Positions 24,567 to 34,332 of a stretch of DNA of 64,000 nt are shown here, piece after piece. How positions within the stretch are numbered: position 1 is the first letter of the stretch; each line of letters opens with the position of its first letter. The stretch is from Caballeronia sordidicola (GTDB lineage: Bacteria; Pseudomonadota; Gammaproteobacteria; Burkholderiales; Burkholderiaceae): the NCBI RefSeq assembly GCF_001544455.2, contig NZ_FCOC02000007.1, forward strand, positions 124,001-188,000. Direction: 5' to 3'. The translations under genes and the position numbers were made by a program. The notes beneath the pieces were generated by a model. It made no database searches. It was not told the origin of the DNA and was given only the letters and a program-made list of their open reading frames with translations.

Positions 24567-26531
24567 ATGATCGTATCGCCGCATCGACTCACGCTCACCG
24601 CGCTCGCAGCGCTCAGCGTGCTTGCCGCACCGTTCGCGCTTGCACAGCAGGCCGCGTTTGCGCCTGCCAAGGACGCCACGGCCATCACCCGGCAAGACAA
24701 CCTCGCGACCTACCAGCAACTTCCTTTCGCCGATAAAAGCGACTTCGAAGACGCGCAGCGCGGCTTCATGGGCACGCTTGCATCCGGCACGTTCCAGACC
24801 GACGCCGGCGGCACGAGCTGGGACCTGAACAAGTACGCGTTCCTGAAAGGCGACGCGCCCGACACGGTCAATCCGAGCTTGTGGCGCATCGCACAACTGA
24901 ACATGTTCACCGGCCTGTTCAAGGTAACGGACCGCGTGTATCAGGTGCGCGGGCTCGATCTCGCGAACATGACGATCATCGAAGGCGACACGGGCCTCAT
25001 CCTGATCGACGTGCTGACAACACGGGAAGCCGCGCGCGCCGCGCTGGACCTGTATTTCCAGCATCGGCCGAAGAAGCCGGTGGTGGCCGTGATCTACACG
25101 CACAGCCACGCGGATCATTACGGCGGCGTAAAGGGCGTGATCGACGAAGCCGATGCAAAGAGCGGCAAGGTCAAGGTCGTCGCTCCGGCAGGCTTCCTGC
25201 AGGAAGCCGTGGCGGAGAACATCTACGCAGGAAATGCAATGGGCCGGCGCTCCCTGTATCAATACGGCGCCATGCTGCCGGCGAGCGCGCGCGGGCAGAT
25301 CGACGCCGGGCTCGGCAAGACCACCTCACGCGGCAACCTCGGCTTGATCGCGCCGAACGACACCGTGGAAAAAACCGGCGATACCCGCGTGATCGATGGC
25401 ATTCAGTTCGAGTTCCAGATGGCGCCCGGCACCGAAGCACCGTCCGAAATGCTGATCTACATGCCGCAGTTCAAGCTGCTGGATACCGCTGAGGACACCA
25501 CGCACACCATGCACAACCTGTACACGCTGCGCGGCGCGCAGGTACGTGACACGGTGCAATGGTGGAAAACCATCAACGAAGCCATTCTGCGCTACGGCGA
25601 CCGCACGGACGTGGTGATCGCGCAGCATCACTGGCCGACATGGGGTCAGCAAAAGGTCGTGAACTACATGGCCGACCAGCGCGACATGCTCAAGTATCTG
25701 CATGACCAGACGCTGCGTCTCGCGAACGCCGGCTACACCATGACGGAGATCGGGGATCAGGTTCAGTTGCCCGACAGCATTGGCAAGAAGTGGTACAACC
25801 GCGGCTATTACGGCTCCGTGAATCACAACGCGAAGGGCATCTACCAGCGTTACCTCGGCTGGTATGACTCGAATCCGGCGAACCTGCATCCGTTGCCGCC
25901 AGAAGACGAGTCGAAGCATTTCGTGGAATTCATGGGCGGCGCCGACGCCGTGATCGCGAAGGCCACTCAATCATTCGATAAAGGCGATTACCGCTGGGTC
26001 GCGACCGTAATGAACAAGGTCGTTTTCGCGGATCCGTCCAACAAGGCAGCCCGGGATCTTGAAGCCGATGCGCTCGAACAACTCGGTTACCAGACCGAGA
26101 ACCCGACGTGGCGCAATGAGTACCTGATGGGCGCGTTCGAGTTGCGCAACGGCGTGCCGAAGGGCAAGGGCATCAACATGGCGTCGCCCGACTCCATCGC
26201 GGCAATGAGCCCTGACATGCTGCTCGACTACATGGGGATCCGGCTCAACGGTCCGAAAGCTGATGGCAAGCACGCGGTCATCAACTGGAATCTCGGCGAT
26301 GGCAGGAAATACGGCATCGAGCTGCGCAATTCCACTTTGATCTATACCGAAGGTGTCACGCTGGCCAACCCGGACGCGACGCTCAACATGAGCAAGAACG
26401 AGTTCGCCAGGCTCCTGATGAGTGGCACGCAGGCCGCCAGCGACAAAGTCAGCGGAAACATTCAAAAGGTAAGCGAGTTGTTTGGTCTTCTCGATACCTT
26501 TGATTCGATGTTCAACATCGTCACGCCTTGA
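24567..26531 (+). CDS. Alkyl/aryl-sulfatase, SdsA1/BDS1 type
   Basis: A 654-residue exported enzyme with a Sec signal peptide (residues 1-26, ending FALAQ). It is a class III sulfatase: an N-terminal metallo-beta-lactamase domain with the zinc motif THSHADHYGG (residues 178-187), a central dimerisation domain and a C-terminal SCP-2-like domain (INWNLGDGRKYGIELRNSTL). Such enzymes hydrolyse primary alkyl sulfates such as dodecyl sulfate to alcohol and sulfate. The start at 24567 follows a GGAG, and the in-frame upstream codons to 24510 lack support. An ArsR-type regulator lies upstream. Confidence 0.93.
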   Translation: MIVSPHRLTLTALAALSVLAAPFALAQQAAFAPAKDATAITRQDNLATYQQLPFADKSDFEDAQRGFMGTLASGTFQTDAGGTSWDLNKYAFLKGDAPDTVNPSLWRIAQLNMFTGLFKVTDRVYQVRGLDLANMTIIEGDTGLILIDVLTTREAARAALDLYFQHRPKKPVVAVIYTHSHADHYGGVKGVIDEADAKSGKVKVVAPAGFLQEAVAENIYAGNAMGRRSLYQYGAMLPASARGQIDAGLGKTTSRGNLGLIAPNDTVEKTGDTRVIDGIQFEFQMAPGTEAPSEMLIYMPQFKLLDTAEDTTHTMHNLYTLRGAQVRDTVQWWKTINEAILRYGDRTDVVIAQHHWPTWGQQKVVNYMADQRDMLKYLHDQTLRLANAGYTMTEIGDQVQLPDSIGKKWYNRGYYGSVNHNAKGIYQRYLGWYDSNPANLHPLPPEDESKHFVEFMGGADAVIAKATQSFDKGDYRWVATVMNKVVFADPSNKAARDLEADALEQLGYQTENPTWRNEYLMGAFELRNGVPKGKGINMASPDSIAAMSPDMLLDYMGIRLNGPKADGKHAVINWNLGDGRKYGIELRNSTLIYTEGVTLANPDATLNMSKNEFARLLMSGTQAASDKVSGNIQKVSELFGLLDTFDSMFNIVTP

Positions 26532-26543
26532 CGTTTTGATGAT

Positions 26544-26570
26544 TGCGCTTTCCGGTCGCCGGAAAGCGCA
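26544..26570. terminator. Perfect hairpin after the sulfatase gene
   Basis: TGCGCTTTCCGG (26544-26555) pairs with CCGGAAAGCGCA (26559-26570) around a three-base loop. There is no T run. The position between convergent genes suggests a transcript 3' end or RNA stabiliser. Confidence 0.5.
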
Positions 26571-26611
26571 TTGAAACCACAGCTTTTAGTTTGGCGCTTT
26601 AAATCGCCGCT

Positions 26612-27445
26612 TTAAATGGCGATAGGCGCCTTGATACCCGGGTGATATTGATACCCTTCGATTTCGAAATCCTCGTATTTATAATCGAAGATCGACTCGG
26701 GTTTTCTCGCCAGTTTGAGCTTGGGCAGCGGATACGGCTCGCGGCTCAATTGCAGGTCTACCTGTTCCAGATGGTTCAGGTAGATATGGCAATCGCCGCC
26801 AGTCCACACCAGTTCGCCAACATCCAGATCGCATTGCTGGGCAAGCATATGTGTGAGCAACGCGTAGCTCGCAATGTTGAACGGCGTGCCCAGAAACACA
26901 TCCTGACTGCGGCAATACAGCAGGCAACTCAGCTTGCCGTCGTTCACGTAGAACTGGGCGAGGCAATGACATGGCGCGAGCGCCATCCGGCCGGCGCGGG
27001 CGTTATCGAGGGGAGACATGGATTCGTCGGGGAAATCCGCCACGTTCAACGCTGTGAGCATCAGCCGCCGTGAATTCGGGCGCGTCTTGATCTGGTGGAC
27101 GAGCCCGCTGACCTGATCGACCAAAGTGCCGTCGCTCTTTGGCCAGAAGCGCCATTGATGACCGTATACCGGACCCAGGTTTCCGTTCTCGTCCGCCCAT
27201 TCGTCCCAGATCGTCACGCCGTGGTCGTTCAGATACTTGATGTTGGTGTCGCCGTTCAGGAACCACAGCAGTTCATAGACCACGCTCTTCATGTGAATGC
27301 GCTTGGTCGTCACGATCGGAAAACCCGCCGCCAGGTCGAACCGCAATTGCCGGCCAAACGTGCTGATCGTCCCCGTGCCGGTCCTGTCCATCTTCCGGGC
27401 GCCGCGCTCGAGAATGTCTTTGAGCAGTTCTTGATACTGGATCAT
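26612..27445 (-). CDS. thyA: Thymidylate synthase
   Basis: A 277-residue enzyme that methylates dUMP to dTMP using methylenetetrahydrofolate, giving dihydrofolate. The catalytic cysteine is C159 in [12 protein letters not shown], and [11 protein letters not shown] is the nucleotide-binding block. [18 protein letters not shown] is the normal N terminus, so the start is at 27445. The open frame to 27595 adds only non-homologous residues. Its functional partner folA lies 2.8 kb away, and two unrelated genes sit between. No ribosome site of canonical form is visible. Confidence 0.97.
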   Translation of the reverse strand: MIQYQELLKDILERGARKMDRTGTGTISTFGRQLRFDLAAGFPIVTTKRIHMKSVVYELLWFLNGDTNIKYLNDHGVTIWDEWADENGNLGPVYGHQWRFWPKSDGTLVDQVSGLVHQIKTRPNSRRLMLTALNVADFPDESMSPLDNARAGRMALAPCHCLAQFYVNDGKLSCLLYCRSQDVFLGTPFNIASYALLTHMLAQQCDLDVGELVWTGGDCHIYLNHLEQVDLQLSREPYPLPKLKLARKPESIFDYKYEDFEIEGYQYHPGIKAPIAI

Positions 27446-27731
27446 GGAAAGGTAGTTCGCTAAAAAGTGGCCCGTGGCCTGTCTGCCTGTTCTGGCTGAA
27501 GATTTCGCGGCGCGTGGAGGGCTGCGCACGCTCGCCATGCCGTGGAGCATGACAAGAATCCAGCCGCCGATAAAACCAAACCACGATTTTACCAAGGCCC
27601 GAAGGCAGAGGTGCAGAGGCGTTTTGCGGGGGTTAAATATGTGCGATCCGCGGTGGTTCGGGCGAACCCGCGGGTTTTGGCGAACTTAGATGAAATCAGC
27701 CGGCCGGCGGCCGTCACGCGCGGCTAGATAT

Positions 27732-29108
27732 TCAGCCGCGCGTGACATGTTCCGTGGGTGCATCGACTTCGATATGGCGCATGCCATGCGCGCTGAGCAA
27801 CCTGTAGAGCGTGACGCGCGAAATGCCAAGTTCCTGCGCGGCGTCGCCAAGACGGCCCCGATGGCGCAGCAACGCGAGCTCAATCGCCTGCCGCTCCGCC
27901 GCCTCGCGCGCTTGTGCAAGCGACACCGGCGCAACTTCCACGTACTCGCCCAGTTCGAGGTCGCGCGCGCTGATCTGCCGCCCTTCGGACATCACAATGG
28001 CACGACGCACGCGGTTGATCAGCTCACGCACGTTGCCGGGCCAGCCGTAGTTGTGAATTGCAGCGATAGCATCGGGCGCGAAACCGCGAAGACGCCGGCT
28101 CGCGTCCTTCTTGAAGCGGTCCAGCATGTGTTTCGCCAGCAATTCGATGTCCTTGCCGCGCGCCCGCAGCGGCGGTTCATCGATTTGCAGCACGCATAAA
28201 CGGTGATACAGGTCGGCGCGAAACCGCCCTTCGATCATGGCCGTCTGCATGTCCACGTGCGTGGCCGAGATGATGCGTACATCGACGGGCGTGGAGCCGT
28301 GTCCGCCCAGCCGCTCGACCTTGCGCTCCTGCAGGAAACGCAGCAGGCTCGCCTGGCTTTCGAGCGGCAAGTCGCCGATTTCATCGAGGAACAGCGTGCC
28401 GCCATTGGCCGCTTCCACACGCCCGATCTTGCGCTGGTTCGCGCCAGTAAAGGCACCGCGCTCGTAACCGAACAGTTCCGATTGCAGGAGATGCGCGGGG
28501 ATGGCGCCACAATTGATCGCAACAAACGGCTGTTCGCGCCGGGCGGAACGTTCGTGGATGGCAACCGCGGTCAGTTCCTTGCCCGTGCCGGATTCGCCGG
28601 AGATGAAGACCGGAGCGTCGGTCATGGCGACCTTGCGGATGGAGCGGAACAGGCTGAGCATGGCGTCGCAGGAGCCGACCATTTCGCCTTCCGCGCGACC
28701 GTCGCGTGAATCGTTCGATGCGTTTTCGTGCAAGGCCACCATGCCATAAGCATGGCCAACCGCATCCACCACACGGTCATTCGATGTTGGCAACGTCACG
28801 TAGTCGAAGCAGTAGTCGCGAATCAGCCTGCGAACGGCCGCGTCCTCGAGCTGGCCTGTCACGGTTGCCGCGACCCAGCCAACATTGGTGAGCGTCAGCG
28901 ACGCTTCCAGCGCCGCCAGTTCATGCGCTTCAAAGTTGCTGGATAAATCCAGCAAACCACCAGTTGCAAGATCGTTGCGAAGCCACCGGCGTGCATCCTT
29001 GGCGTTGGAAACCACCTCGATGTGCCAGCCCCTTTCCTCGAACCGGGCGCACAAGGGCGCACTAGGGTCACGAGTCACATAGATTAATTGCCGCCGAGCG
29101 ACTTCCAT
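27732..29108 (-). CDS. Sigma-54-dependent activator with VpsR-like N-terminal domain
   Basis: A 458-residue enhancer-binding protein. Residues 1-125 form a receiver-like VpsR-type domain. The AAA+ domain has Walker A GESGTGKE (171-178), the sigma-54 contact loop GAFTGA (218-223) and Walker B GGTLFLDEIGDL (237-248). GWPGNVRELINRV is the conserved end of the domain. A Fis-type helix-turn-helix closes the protein (LGDAAQELGISRVTLYRLL). All catalytic motifs are intact, so it should activate RpoN promoters. VpsR relatives control exopolysaccharide and biofilm genes. A sigma-54 promoter lies 470 bases beyond its start, facing the other way. The region between is AT-rich. Confidence 0.9.
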   Translation of the reverse strand: MEVARRQLIYVTRDPSAPLCARFEERGWHIEVVSNAKDARRWLRNDLATGGLLDLSSNFEAHELAALEASLTLTNVGWVAATVTGQLEDAAVRRLIRDYCFDYVTLPTSNDRVVDAVGHAYGMVALHENASNDSRDGRAEGEMVGSCDAMLSLFRSIRKVAMTDAPVFISGESGTGKELTAVAIHERSARREQPFVAINCGAIPAHLLQSELFGYERGAFTGANQRKIGRVEAANGGTLFLDEIGDLPLESQASLLRFLQERKVERLGGHGSTPVDVRIISATHVDMQTAMIEGRFRADLYHRLCVLQIDEPPLRARGKDIELLAKHMLDRFKKDASRRLRGFAPDAIAAIHNYGWPGNVRELINRVRRAIVMSEGRQISARDLELGEYVEVAPVSLAQAREAAERQAIELALLRHRGRLGDAAQELGISRVTLYRLLSAHGMRHIEVDAPTEHVTRG

Positions 29109-29579
29109 TGTTCTGATCCTTTCGTCAACGGTCGTTGAAAAGGTCGCGCCGGTAAATGCCCTCGATCACGTTGCAGACGTCGAAGACTCGCGTACTTCTA
29201 GCGAACGGTCATTCGGAAAACTGCAAACGGTGAAACCCCGGAAGCGACGAGTGCTGTCGCGCGGTTCATAAACGAACCTGTTTTGTTTCTACTGCTGTTT
29301 TTGAGAGACTACTATAAAGCGAATACTTCGAAAACAAATATCCGCAACAATGTCTGCCATCTCGTTGCTGAAGCAATGCCGTATGCGATTCAATACGGTG
29401 ATCTGTTTTAATAAGCGGTTTGCAAATACATTAAATAAGACAATATCATTTACACGCTTCCTGGTAAAAATGCGCGTCAATCGCGTTTCGTTTCAACGGT
29501 GAAACATTTTCAGCGGTTTTTTTATTGCGTTGTCAGAGAATTTTCGTCCAGCTCAATTAGGTTGGGCGAATGCGGTGGA

Positions 29580-29595
29580 TGGCATATGTCTCGCT
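29580..29595 (+). promoter_or_regulatory. Sigma-54 (RpoN) promoter
   Basis: TGGCATATGTCTCGCT has the invariant GG and GC ten bases apart and matches TGGCAYR-N4-TTGCW except for one base (T to C before GC). Transcription would start near 29606 and give a leader of about 17 bases to the ATG at 29623. The neighbouring divergent gene encodes a sigma-54 activator with an intact GAFTGA loop. Confidence 0.7.
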
Positions 29596-29602
29596 AATAA
29601 AA

Positions 29603-29621
29603 GCGAATCACGGAGATTCGC
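29603..29621 (+). promoter_or_regulatory. Hairpin overlapping the ribosome binding site
   Basis: GCGAATC (29603-29609) pairs with GATTCGC (29615-29621), and the ribosome site GGAG (29612-29615) lies mostly in the five-base loop. The ATG follows at 29623. If transcription starts near 29606, part of the 5' arm would be lost, so the effect depends on the exact start. Confidence 0.4.
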
Positions 29622-29622
29622 C

Positions 29623-30171
29623 ATGGAAATTGCCAGCACCGCCGTCAGATACGGAAAAAACGCCATTCCGCAACGGTTTGCCGCGGCGGCGACGGCGTGG
29701 ATTGTACTGGGAAGTTCAAGCGGCAACGTTTGCGCGCAGAATAGTATGAATCATTCCCCGACGATTACCCCCTTGTTTGAATCTGGGTTTATGCTGCGAT
29801 TGTCCGGATTTGAAACATTAGCGGTACGGACTAATCCGCCAGCCATCTCTGTGGAACAACTTATAGAGAAACCCGGTGAAAGCGGCGGTGCATCGGTTGA
29901 GAACATTATTCAAGTTTTCGCAACGGCGCAAGCCGGTTCGGCACCTGTTCGTTTTGACCAGCCTGCGTCGTTTATGGAACAGGATGACGACGCGCTTGCG
30001 AAGGTCTCGGTGACAGACGAATGGACGCCCGTGCTCACGCAAACACCAAACAGCGTCACGCTCTGGGATGAGATCGCGCCGCCATTGCCATCGCCGGTTC
30101 CCAATGACAACACAGCGGTGCATTCCACGCCCGGCGAGGTCGCAAACACAGAGGCGCACACTACGCAATAG
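29623..30171 (+). CDS. Unrecognised exported protein next to the sigma-54 activator
   Basis: A 182-residue protein with a signal-like N terminus ([20 protein letters not shown], ending CAQN). The mature part is acidic and rich in Pro, Thr, Ser and Val, with no membrane span or domain I recognise. The start [17 protein letters not shown] at 29623 follows CGGAGATTCGCC and lies just after a sigma-54 promoter. The frame extends to 29530, but that part would begin before the promoter. It lies between the sigma-54 activator and folA. Its function is unknown. Confidence 0.65.
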   Translation: MEIASTAVRYGKNAIPQRFAAAATAWIVLGSSSGNVCAQNSMNHSPTITPLFESGFMLRLSGFETLAVRTNPPAISVEQLIEKPGESGGASVENIIQVFATAQAGSAPVRFDQPASFMEQDDDALAKVSVTDEWTPVLTQTPNSVTLWDEIAPPLPSPVPNDNTAVHSTPGEVANTEAHTTQ

Positions 30172-30275
30172 GCGGCCAGGACTCAATTTTCGGCGCGTTT
30201 GACGAGCGCGCCGGAGCAGGAGCGTCGGGTAGAATCTGCGGCTTGATTTATCTCAACGCTGTAGGGTTCATTACC

Positions 30276-30773
30276 ATGACGACGCTCACACTGATCGTCG
30301 CCCGTGCGCGCAATGGCGTGATCGGACGCGACAACCAACTACCCTGGCGCCTGCCCGAAGATCTGGCGTTCTTCAAACGCACCACAATGGGCGCGCCGAT
30401 TGTCATGGGCCGCAAGACTCACGAATCCATCGGCCGTGTTCTGCCGGGAAGGCGCAACATTGTGGTGACGCGCGACGCCGGGCGCCGTTTCGATGGCTGC
30501 GACACGGTCACAGGCCTGTCCGGCGCGCTGGAAATAGCCGCGCGCGACGACGCGAAGGAAGTGTTCCTGATCGGTGGCGCGCAACTGTTCCGCGAAGGCT
30601 GGCAGTTTGCTCAGAAGCTCATCGTGACCGAGATCGATGCGGATTTCGAAGGCGATATCTCGATCGAGGCCCCCGATCCACACATCTGGGAAGAGCGTTC
30701 GCGCGAGACGCATCACGCGGCCGCGCCGAATGATTTCCACTATTCGTTCGTGACATACGAGCGGCGCGCCTGA
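30276..30773 (+). CDS. folA: Dihydrofolate reductase
   Basis: A 165-residue enzyme that reduces dihydrofolate to tetrahydrofolate with NADPH, regenerating the cofactor used by ThyA. Family blocks are [40 protein letters not shown] and [10 protein letters not shown]. The active-site acidic residue is in [11 protein letters not shown]. The start MTTLTLIVA at 30276 is the usual one. The eleven upstream codons have no similarity. Trimethoprim-target residues look ordinary. Confidence 0.97.
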   Translation: MTTLTLIVARARNGVIGRDNQLPWRLPEDLAFFKRTTMGAPIVMGRKTHESIGRVLPGRRNIVVTRDAGRRFDGCDTVTGLSGALEIAARDDAKEVFLIGGAQLFREGWQFAQKLIVTEIDADFEGDISIEAPDPHIWEERSRETHHAAAPNDFHYSFVTYERRA

Positions 30774-30790
30774 CAGGCTACCAAGCGACA

Positions 30791-30824
30791 AAAAGCCCGG
30801 CAACGTATCCGTTCCCCGGGCTTT
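30791..30824. terminator. Bidirectional terminator between folA and pmbA
   Basis: AAAAGCCCGG (30791-30800) pairs with CCGGGCTTT (30816-30824) around a loop of about 15 bases. The T run is only three to four bases, so it is a moderate terminator for both convergent genes. Confidence 0.65.
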
Positions 30825-30848
30825 GACTCTGGCAGCGCTCCTCGGCTT

Positions 30849-32219
30849 TTACTGTCCTGCAATCGTCATCTTTTCGATCAGCACAGAGCCAATTTCCTTG
30901 TTCCCGCGCACGACCGTATCCGCACCGATTGCCTCGATGCGCCGGAACATCTCCTGCAGCGTGCTCGCCACCGTGATTTCCTCGACCGGATACTGGATCT
31001 TGCCGTTCTCCACCCAGAATCCCGATGCACCGCGCGAATAGTCGCCCGTCACGTAGTTCACGCCCTGCCCCATCAGTTCGGTAAGCAACAGGCCCGTACC
31101 GAGCTTCTTGAGCATTTCCTCGAAGTCATCGCCCGGTTTTGTCAGCGAACTGCGCAGCGAAAGATTGTGCGAACCGCCCGCGTTACCCGTGGTTTTCATG
31201 CCGAGCTTGCGCGCCGAGTAGGTCGAAAGGAAATAACCCTGCACCACGCCATCCTCGACCACGTTGCGGCGCTGCGTGCGCACGCCTTCCTCGTCGAATG
31301 GGGCGCTGCCCATTCCGCCCTTCACGTGCGGGTCCTCGACCACCTGGACATGCGGCGCGAAAACGGGTTTGCCGAGGCTATCGACCAAAAACGACGTCTT
31401 CCGATACAGCGCGCCACCGCTGACAGCCTGCACGAACGCACCCAGGATGCCCGCCGCGAGCGGCGCTTCGAACATCACGCGGCATTTGCGCGTATCGAGA
31501 CTGCGCGCGCCCAATCTCGCCAGCGCACGATGCGCGGCGTATCGGCCGATTGCTTCGGGGTCGGCGAGATCGGCGGCATTTCTCTTCGACGTGTACCAGT
31601 CGTCGCGCTGCATGTCGCGCCCCGAGCCCGCAATAGGCGCGCACGCCACGTAATGCCGTGAAAACGGATAGCCGCCCATGAAACCGCGCGACGTAGCAAG
31701 CACGAACTGCGAATGTTGCGCCGAAACGCTTGCGCCTTCCGAATTCTGGATGCGTTTATCGACGGCAAAAGCCGCGTCTTCTGCACGGCGCGCGAGGTCG
31801 GCCGCTTCTTCGGCGTTGATGTCCCACGGATGGTAGAGATCCAGATCCCGCGGCGCCATTTCGAGCAGTTCCGCTTCGGCCAGGCCGGCAGCGCTGTCTT
31901 CGGCCGTGAAGCGGGCGATGTTGTAGGCCGCGGCCACGGTGTCTTTCAACGCGGCGCGCGTGAAATCCGAAGTGCTCGCGTTACCACGCTTATTGCCGAT
32001 GAACACCGTGACGCCGACCATTTTGTCGCGATTGTGCTCGATGGTTTCCACCTCGCCGCGACGCACGCTGACCGAAAGGCCATCGCCTTCCGAGATTTCA
32101 GTGGCGGCGTCGGTTCCGCCGAGTTCTTTTGCATGCCGCAGGATATCGGACGCAATTTCCTTCAGCTCGTCCTGGGTGTGCGGGAAAAAGCGTTGCCTCA
32201 CGTCCATGTCTGCTGCCAT
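30849..32219 (-). CDS. pmbA: Metalloprotease PmbA (TldE)
   Basis: A 456-residue protein of the TldD/PmbA (U62) family. In E. coli, TldD-PmbA matures microcin B17 and degrades CcdA. ISEGDGLSVSVRRGEVETIE at the N terminus and GNAGGSHNLSLRSS and YVTGDYSRGASGFWVENG in the C-terminal half are family blocks. PmbA itself lacks the zinc motif, which TldD carries. The start MAADMDVRQRF is at 32219. The open frame reaching 33050 lies antisense to darP. It is divergent from darP-mog. Confidence 0.94.
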   Translation of the reverse strand: MAADMDVRQRFFPHTQDELKEIASDILRHAKELGGTDAATEISEGDGLSVSVRRGEVETIEHNRDKMVGVTVFIGNKRGNASTSDFTRAALKDTVAAAYNIARFTAEDSAAGLAEAELLEMAPRDLDLYHPWDINAEEAADLARRAEDAAFAVDKRIQNSEGASVSAQHSQFVLATSRGFMGGYPFSRHYVACAPIAGSGRDMQRDDWYTSKRNAADLADPEAIGRYAAHRALARLGARSLDTRKCRVMFEAPLAAGILGAFVQAVSGGALYRKTSFLVDSLGKPVFAPHVQVVEDPHVKGGMGSAPFDEEGVRTQRRNVVEDGVVQGYFLSTYSARKLGMKTTGNAGGSHNLSLRSSLTKPGDDFEEMLKKLGTGLLLTELMGQGVNYVTGDYSRGASGFWVENGKIQYPVEEITVASTLQEMFRRIEAIGADTVVRGNKEIGSVLIEKMTIAGQ

Positions 32220-32435
32220 TTTTGTCTGCCTGTGGGTTGCTCGAGTTGCGGAAGGGTTCGGTAGCGGTAGCGCCGGAAAAATCTTGCCGGCGCGGTGCTC
32301 GCCATGAGTGCTTCCGTGTATCGCAGGATCATAGCAAGTCCAGAGGGGTTTGGTTTCGCTCCCCTTGCGCGCGGTACTCGGGTGGCGCCTCGCTCGGGCG
32401 CCCAGTGGGCCGCGTCGAACAAGTACAATACCGCG

Positions 32436-33080
32436 ATGAACCGTAAAACCCGCACGCAACCCATAAATCCGGCCGTCGCCACCGAACAGGATGGCAGCGA
32501 GCACGGTTACGACCGTCCGAGTAAATCCCAGCTCAAACGGGACATGCTTGCGCTGCAAGTGCTCGGGGTCGCGTTGATCGAACTGCCAAAAGATGCGCTC
32601 AAGCGCATGCCCATGCCTGAAAAGCTCGACGACGCCGTTCGCGACGCACGAAAGATCACAGATCACGAAGGCAAGCGCCGTCAGGTGCAATACGTCGGCC
32701 GCGTAATGCGCTCGCTCACCGACGAAGAAACGGCAGCACTGCGCACGGCGCTCGATACGTATCGCGGCGTCAATCGCGCGGAAACGGCGAAGCTCCACTG
32801 GATCGAACACACGCGCGAAAAGCTGCTCGCCGACGACTCTGCCCTCACCGATTTCATCCGCCAGCATCCCGGTGTCGATCCGCAGGAAGGCCGCACGCTG
32901 ATTCGCAACGCCCGCAAGGAACGCGAGCAGAGCAAGCCGCCGCGCTATTTCCGCGAACTGTTCCAGTGGATCAAGACCGCGGCGGGCGTGGACGAAGAAG
33001 ATGAAAGCGCGGCCGAGGCGGAAGACGGCAATGAAATCGAATTCCCGCAACGAGACGACGACGATGGCTACAAAGCGTGA
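32436..33080 (+). CDS. darP: Dual-action ribosomal maturation protein DarP (YjgA)
   Basis: A 214-residue cytosolic protein that acts in late 50S subunit maturation, in the DUF615/YjgA family. [18 protein letters not shown] is the diagnostic N-terminal block, followed by [19 protein letters not shown]. The tail is very acidic ([17 protein letters not shown]), as is common in beta-proteobacterial copies. The start MNRKTRTQP at 32436 is preferred. Its last 17 bases overlap the mog start, so the two are cotranscribed. Confidence 0.93.
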   Translation: MNRKTRTQPINPAVATEQDGSEHGYDRPSKSQLKRDMLALQVLGVALIELPKDALKRMPMPEKLDDAVRDARKITDHEGKRRQVQYVGRVMRSLTDEETAALRTALDTYRGVNRAETAKLHWIEHTREKLLADDSALTDFIRQHPGVDPQEGRTLIRNARKEREQSKPPRYFRELFQWIKTAAGVDEEDESAAEAEDGNEIEFPQRDDDDGYKA

Positions 33081-33684
33081 TCATCCCGACGAATTGCTGA
33101 TTGGACTGGTATCGATCAGCGATCGCGCGTCGCAGGGCGTGTATGAGGACAAGGGCATTCCCTCGCTGCAGGAATGGCTCGCGAGCGCGCTCAGTTCGCC
33201 GTGGCGCGCCGAAACACGCCTGATTCACGACGACGCGGCCACCATTTCGGCCACGCTCACGGAACTAGTCGATGAAACCGGCTGCGACCTGATCCTGACA
33301 ACAGGCGGAACGGGCCCGTCGCGCCGCGATGTAACGCCGGAGGCCACGCTGGCGGTTGCGACCAAGCCGATGTCCGGTTTCGGCGAGCAAATGCGCCAGA
33401 TCAGCCTGAACTTCGTACCTACGGCAATCTTGTCGCGCCAGGTGGCTGTGATTCGTGAAACGGCGGATCACGCGGCGTTGATTGTGAATTTGCCCGGCCA
33501 GCCGAAATCGATTCGCGAGACGCTGGAAGGTCTGCGCGACGCGGATGGCAAGCCGAAAGTGCCAGGAATCTTCGCGGCAATTCCGTACTGCATTGATCTG
33601 ATCGGTGGGCCGTATATGGAAACGCGGCCCGAAGTGGTCGCCGCGTTCCGCCCGAAGAACGCGATCAGGCCGACGAAGACTTAA
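33064..33684 (+). CDS. mog: Molybdopterin adenylyltransferase
   Basis: A 206-residue MogA/MoaB-type enzyme that adenylylates molybdopterin before molybdenum insertion. [20 protein letters not shown] is the MoCF signature, and [18 protein letters not shown] is the second block. The start [11 protein letters not shown] at 33064 lies inside the end of darP in another frame. Earlier in-frame ATGs sit deeper in darP and are less likely. No other molybdenum cofactor gene is nearby. Confidence 0.94.
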   Translation: MATKRDHPDELLIGLVSISDRASQGVYEDKGIPSLQEWLASALSSPWRAETRLIHDDAATISATLTELVDETGCDLILTTGGTGPSRRDVTPEATLAVATKPMSGFGEQMRQISLNFVPTAILSRQVAVIRETADHAALIVNLPGQPKSIRETLEGLRDADGKPKVPGIFAAIPYCIDLIGGPYMETRPEVVAAFRPKNAIRPTKT

Positions 33685-33702
33685 AACGTCCGGCCTTGCG
33701 CT

Positions 33703-34332
33703 TCAAGCCGTTCCGGTTTCGCCGGTTCCGCCGGTCGCTGACGGAATCAGGAAATGCTCGCGGTAGTACTTGAGTTCGTCGATGGATTCGTGGATATCGG
33801 CGAGCGCCGTGTGCATTGCGCGCTTCTGGAAACCCTTATAGATGGCCGGCTGCCAGCGGCGGCACAATTCCTTGAGCGTGCTGACGTCGAGGTTGCGGTA
33901 ATGGAAGAACGTTTCAAGTTCCGGCATCCACCGGGCCATGAAACGGCGATCCTGGCAGATGGAATTGCCGCACATCGGCGACTTGCCCGGCGGGACGTAC
34001 TGGCCGAGGAATTCGCGGATTTGCCGCGTGGCTTCGGCTTCATCCACCGTCGACGCCTTCACGCGTTCGGTCAGCCCCGAGCGGCCATGCGTGTTGCGGT
34101 TCCATTCATCCATCTTGCCGAGCACCGTTTCGTCCTGGTGAATCGCGAGCACCGGACCTTCCACGAGTTTATCGAGCGTTGAATTCGTCACGACGACCGC
34201 GATTTCTATAATGCGGTCGTTATCGGGTTCGAGGCCCGTCATTTCCATGTCGAGCCAGACAAGGTTCATGTCGCTGCGAACGAGTTCGGACGAGCTGGCG
34301 GAAGAAGAGGAATCGAGCACGGAATCGGCCAT
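33703..34332 (-). CDS. orn: Oligoribonuclease
   Basis: A 209-residue DEDDh 3'-5' exoribonuclease that degrades two-to-five-nucleotide RNAs and pGpG. The catalytic acids are in [20 protein letters not shown], and the later blocks [12 protein letters not shown] and [14 protein letters not shown] hold the remaining D and H. The N terminus has a Ser-rich extension ([15 protein letters not shown]) of about 22 residues, which is common in Burkholderia copies. A shorter start at MNLVWLDME is possible. Confidence 0.96.
   Translation of the reverse strand: MADSVLDSSSSASSSELVRSDMNLVWLDMEMTGLEPDNDRIIEIAVVVTNSTLDKLVEGPVLAIHQDETVLGKMDEWNRNTHGRSGLTERVKASTVDEAEATRQIREFLGQYVPPGKSPMCGNSICQDRRFMARWMPELETFFHYRNLDVSTLKELCRRWQPAIYKGFQKRAMHTALADIHESIDELKYYREHFLIPSATGGTGETGTA

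Larger units (their letters stand above)
29109..29622. other. AT-rich divergent regulatory region with repeated ACGGTGAAAC
   Basis: This 514-base gap is visibly more AT-rich than its surroundings, especially 29280-29530. The ten-base word ACGGTGAAAC occurs at 29227-29236 and again at 29496-29505. The second copy is part of an inverted repeat GTTTCA-ACGG-TGAAAC (29490-29505). These sites lie about 350 and 80 bases upstream of the sigma-54 promoter, suitable distances for an enhancer-binding protein. No gene is visible. Confidence 0.5.

Noticed and set aside
32220..33050. Upstream extension of pmbA to 733 residues
   Set aside because: The extension is antisense to darP and lacks similarity. 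The PmbA family starts at about 32219.
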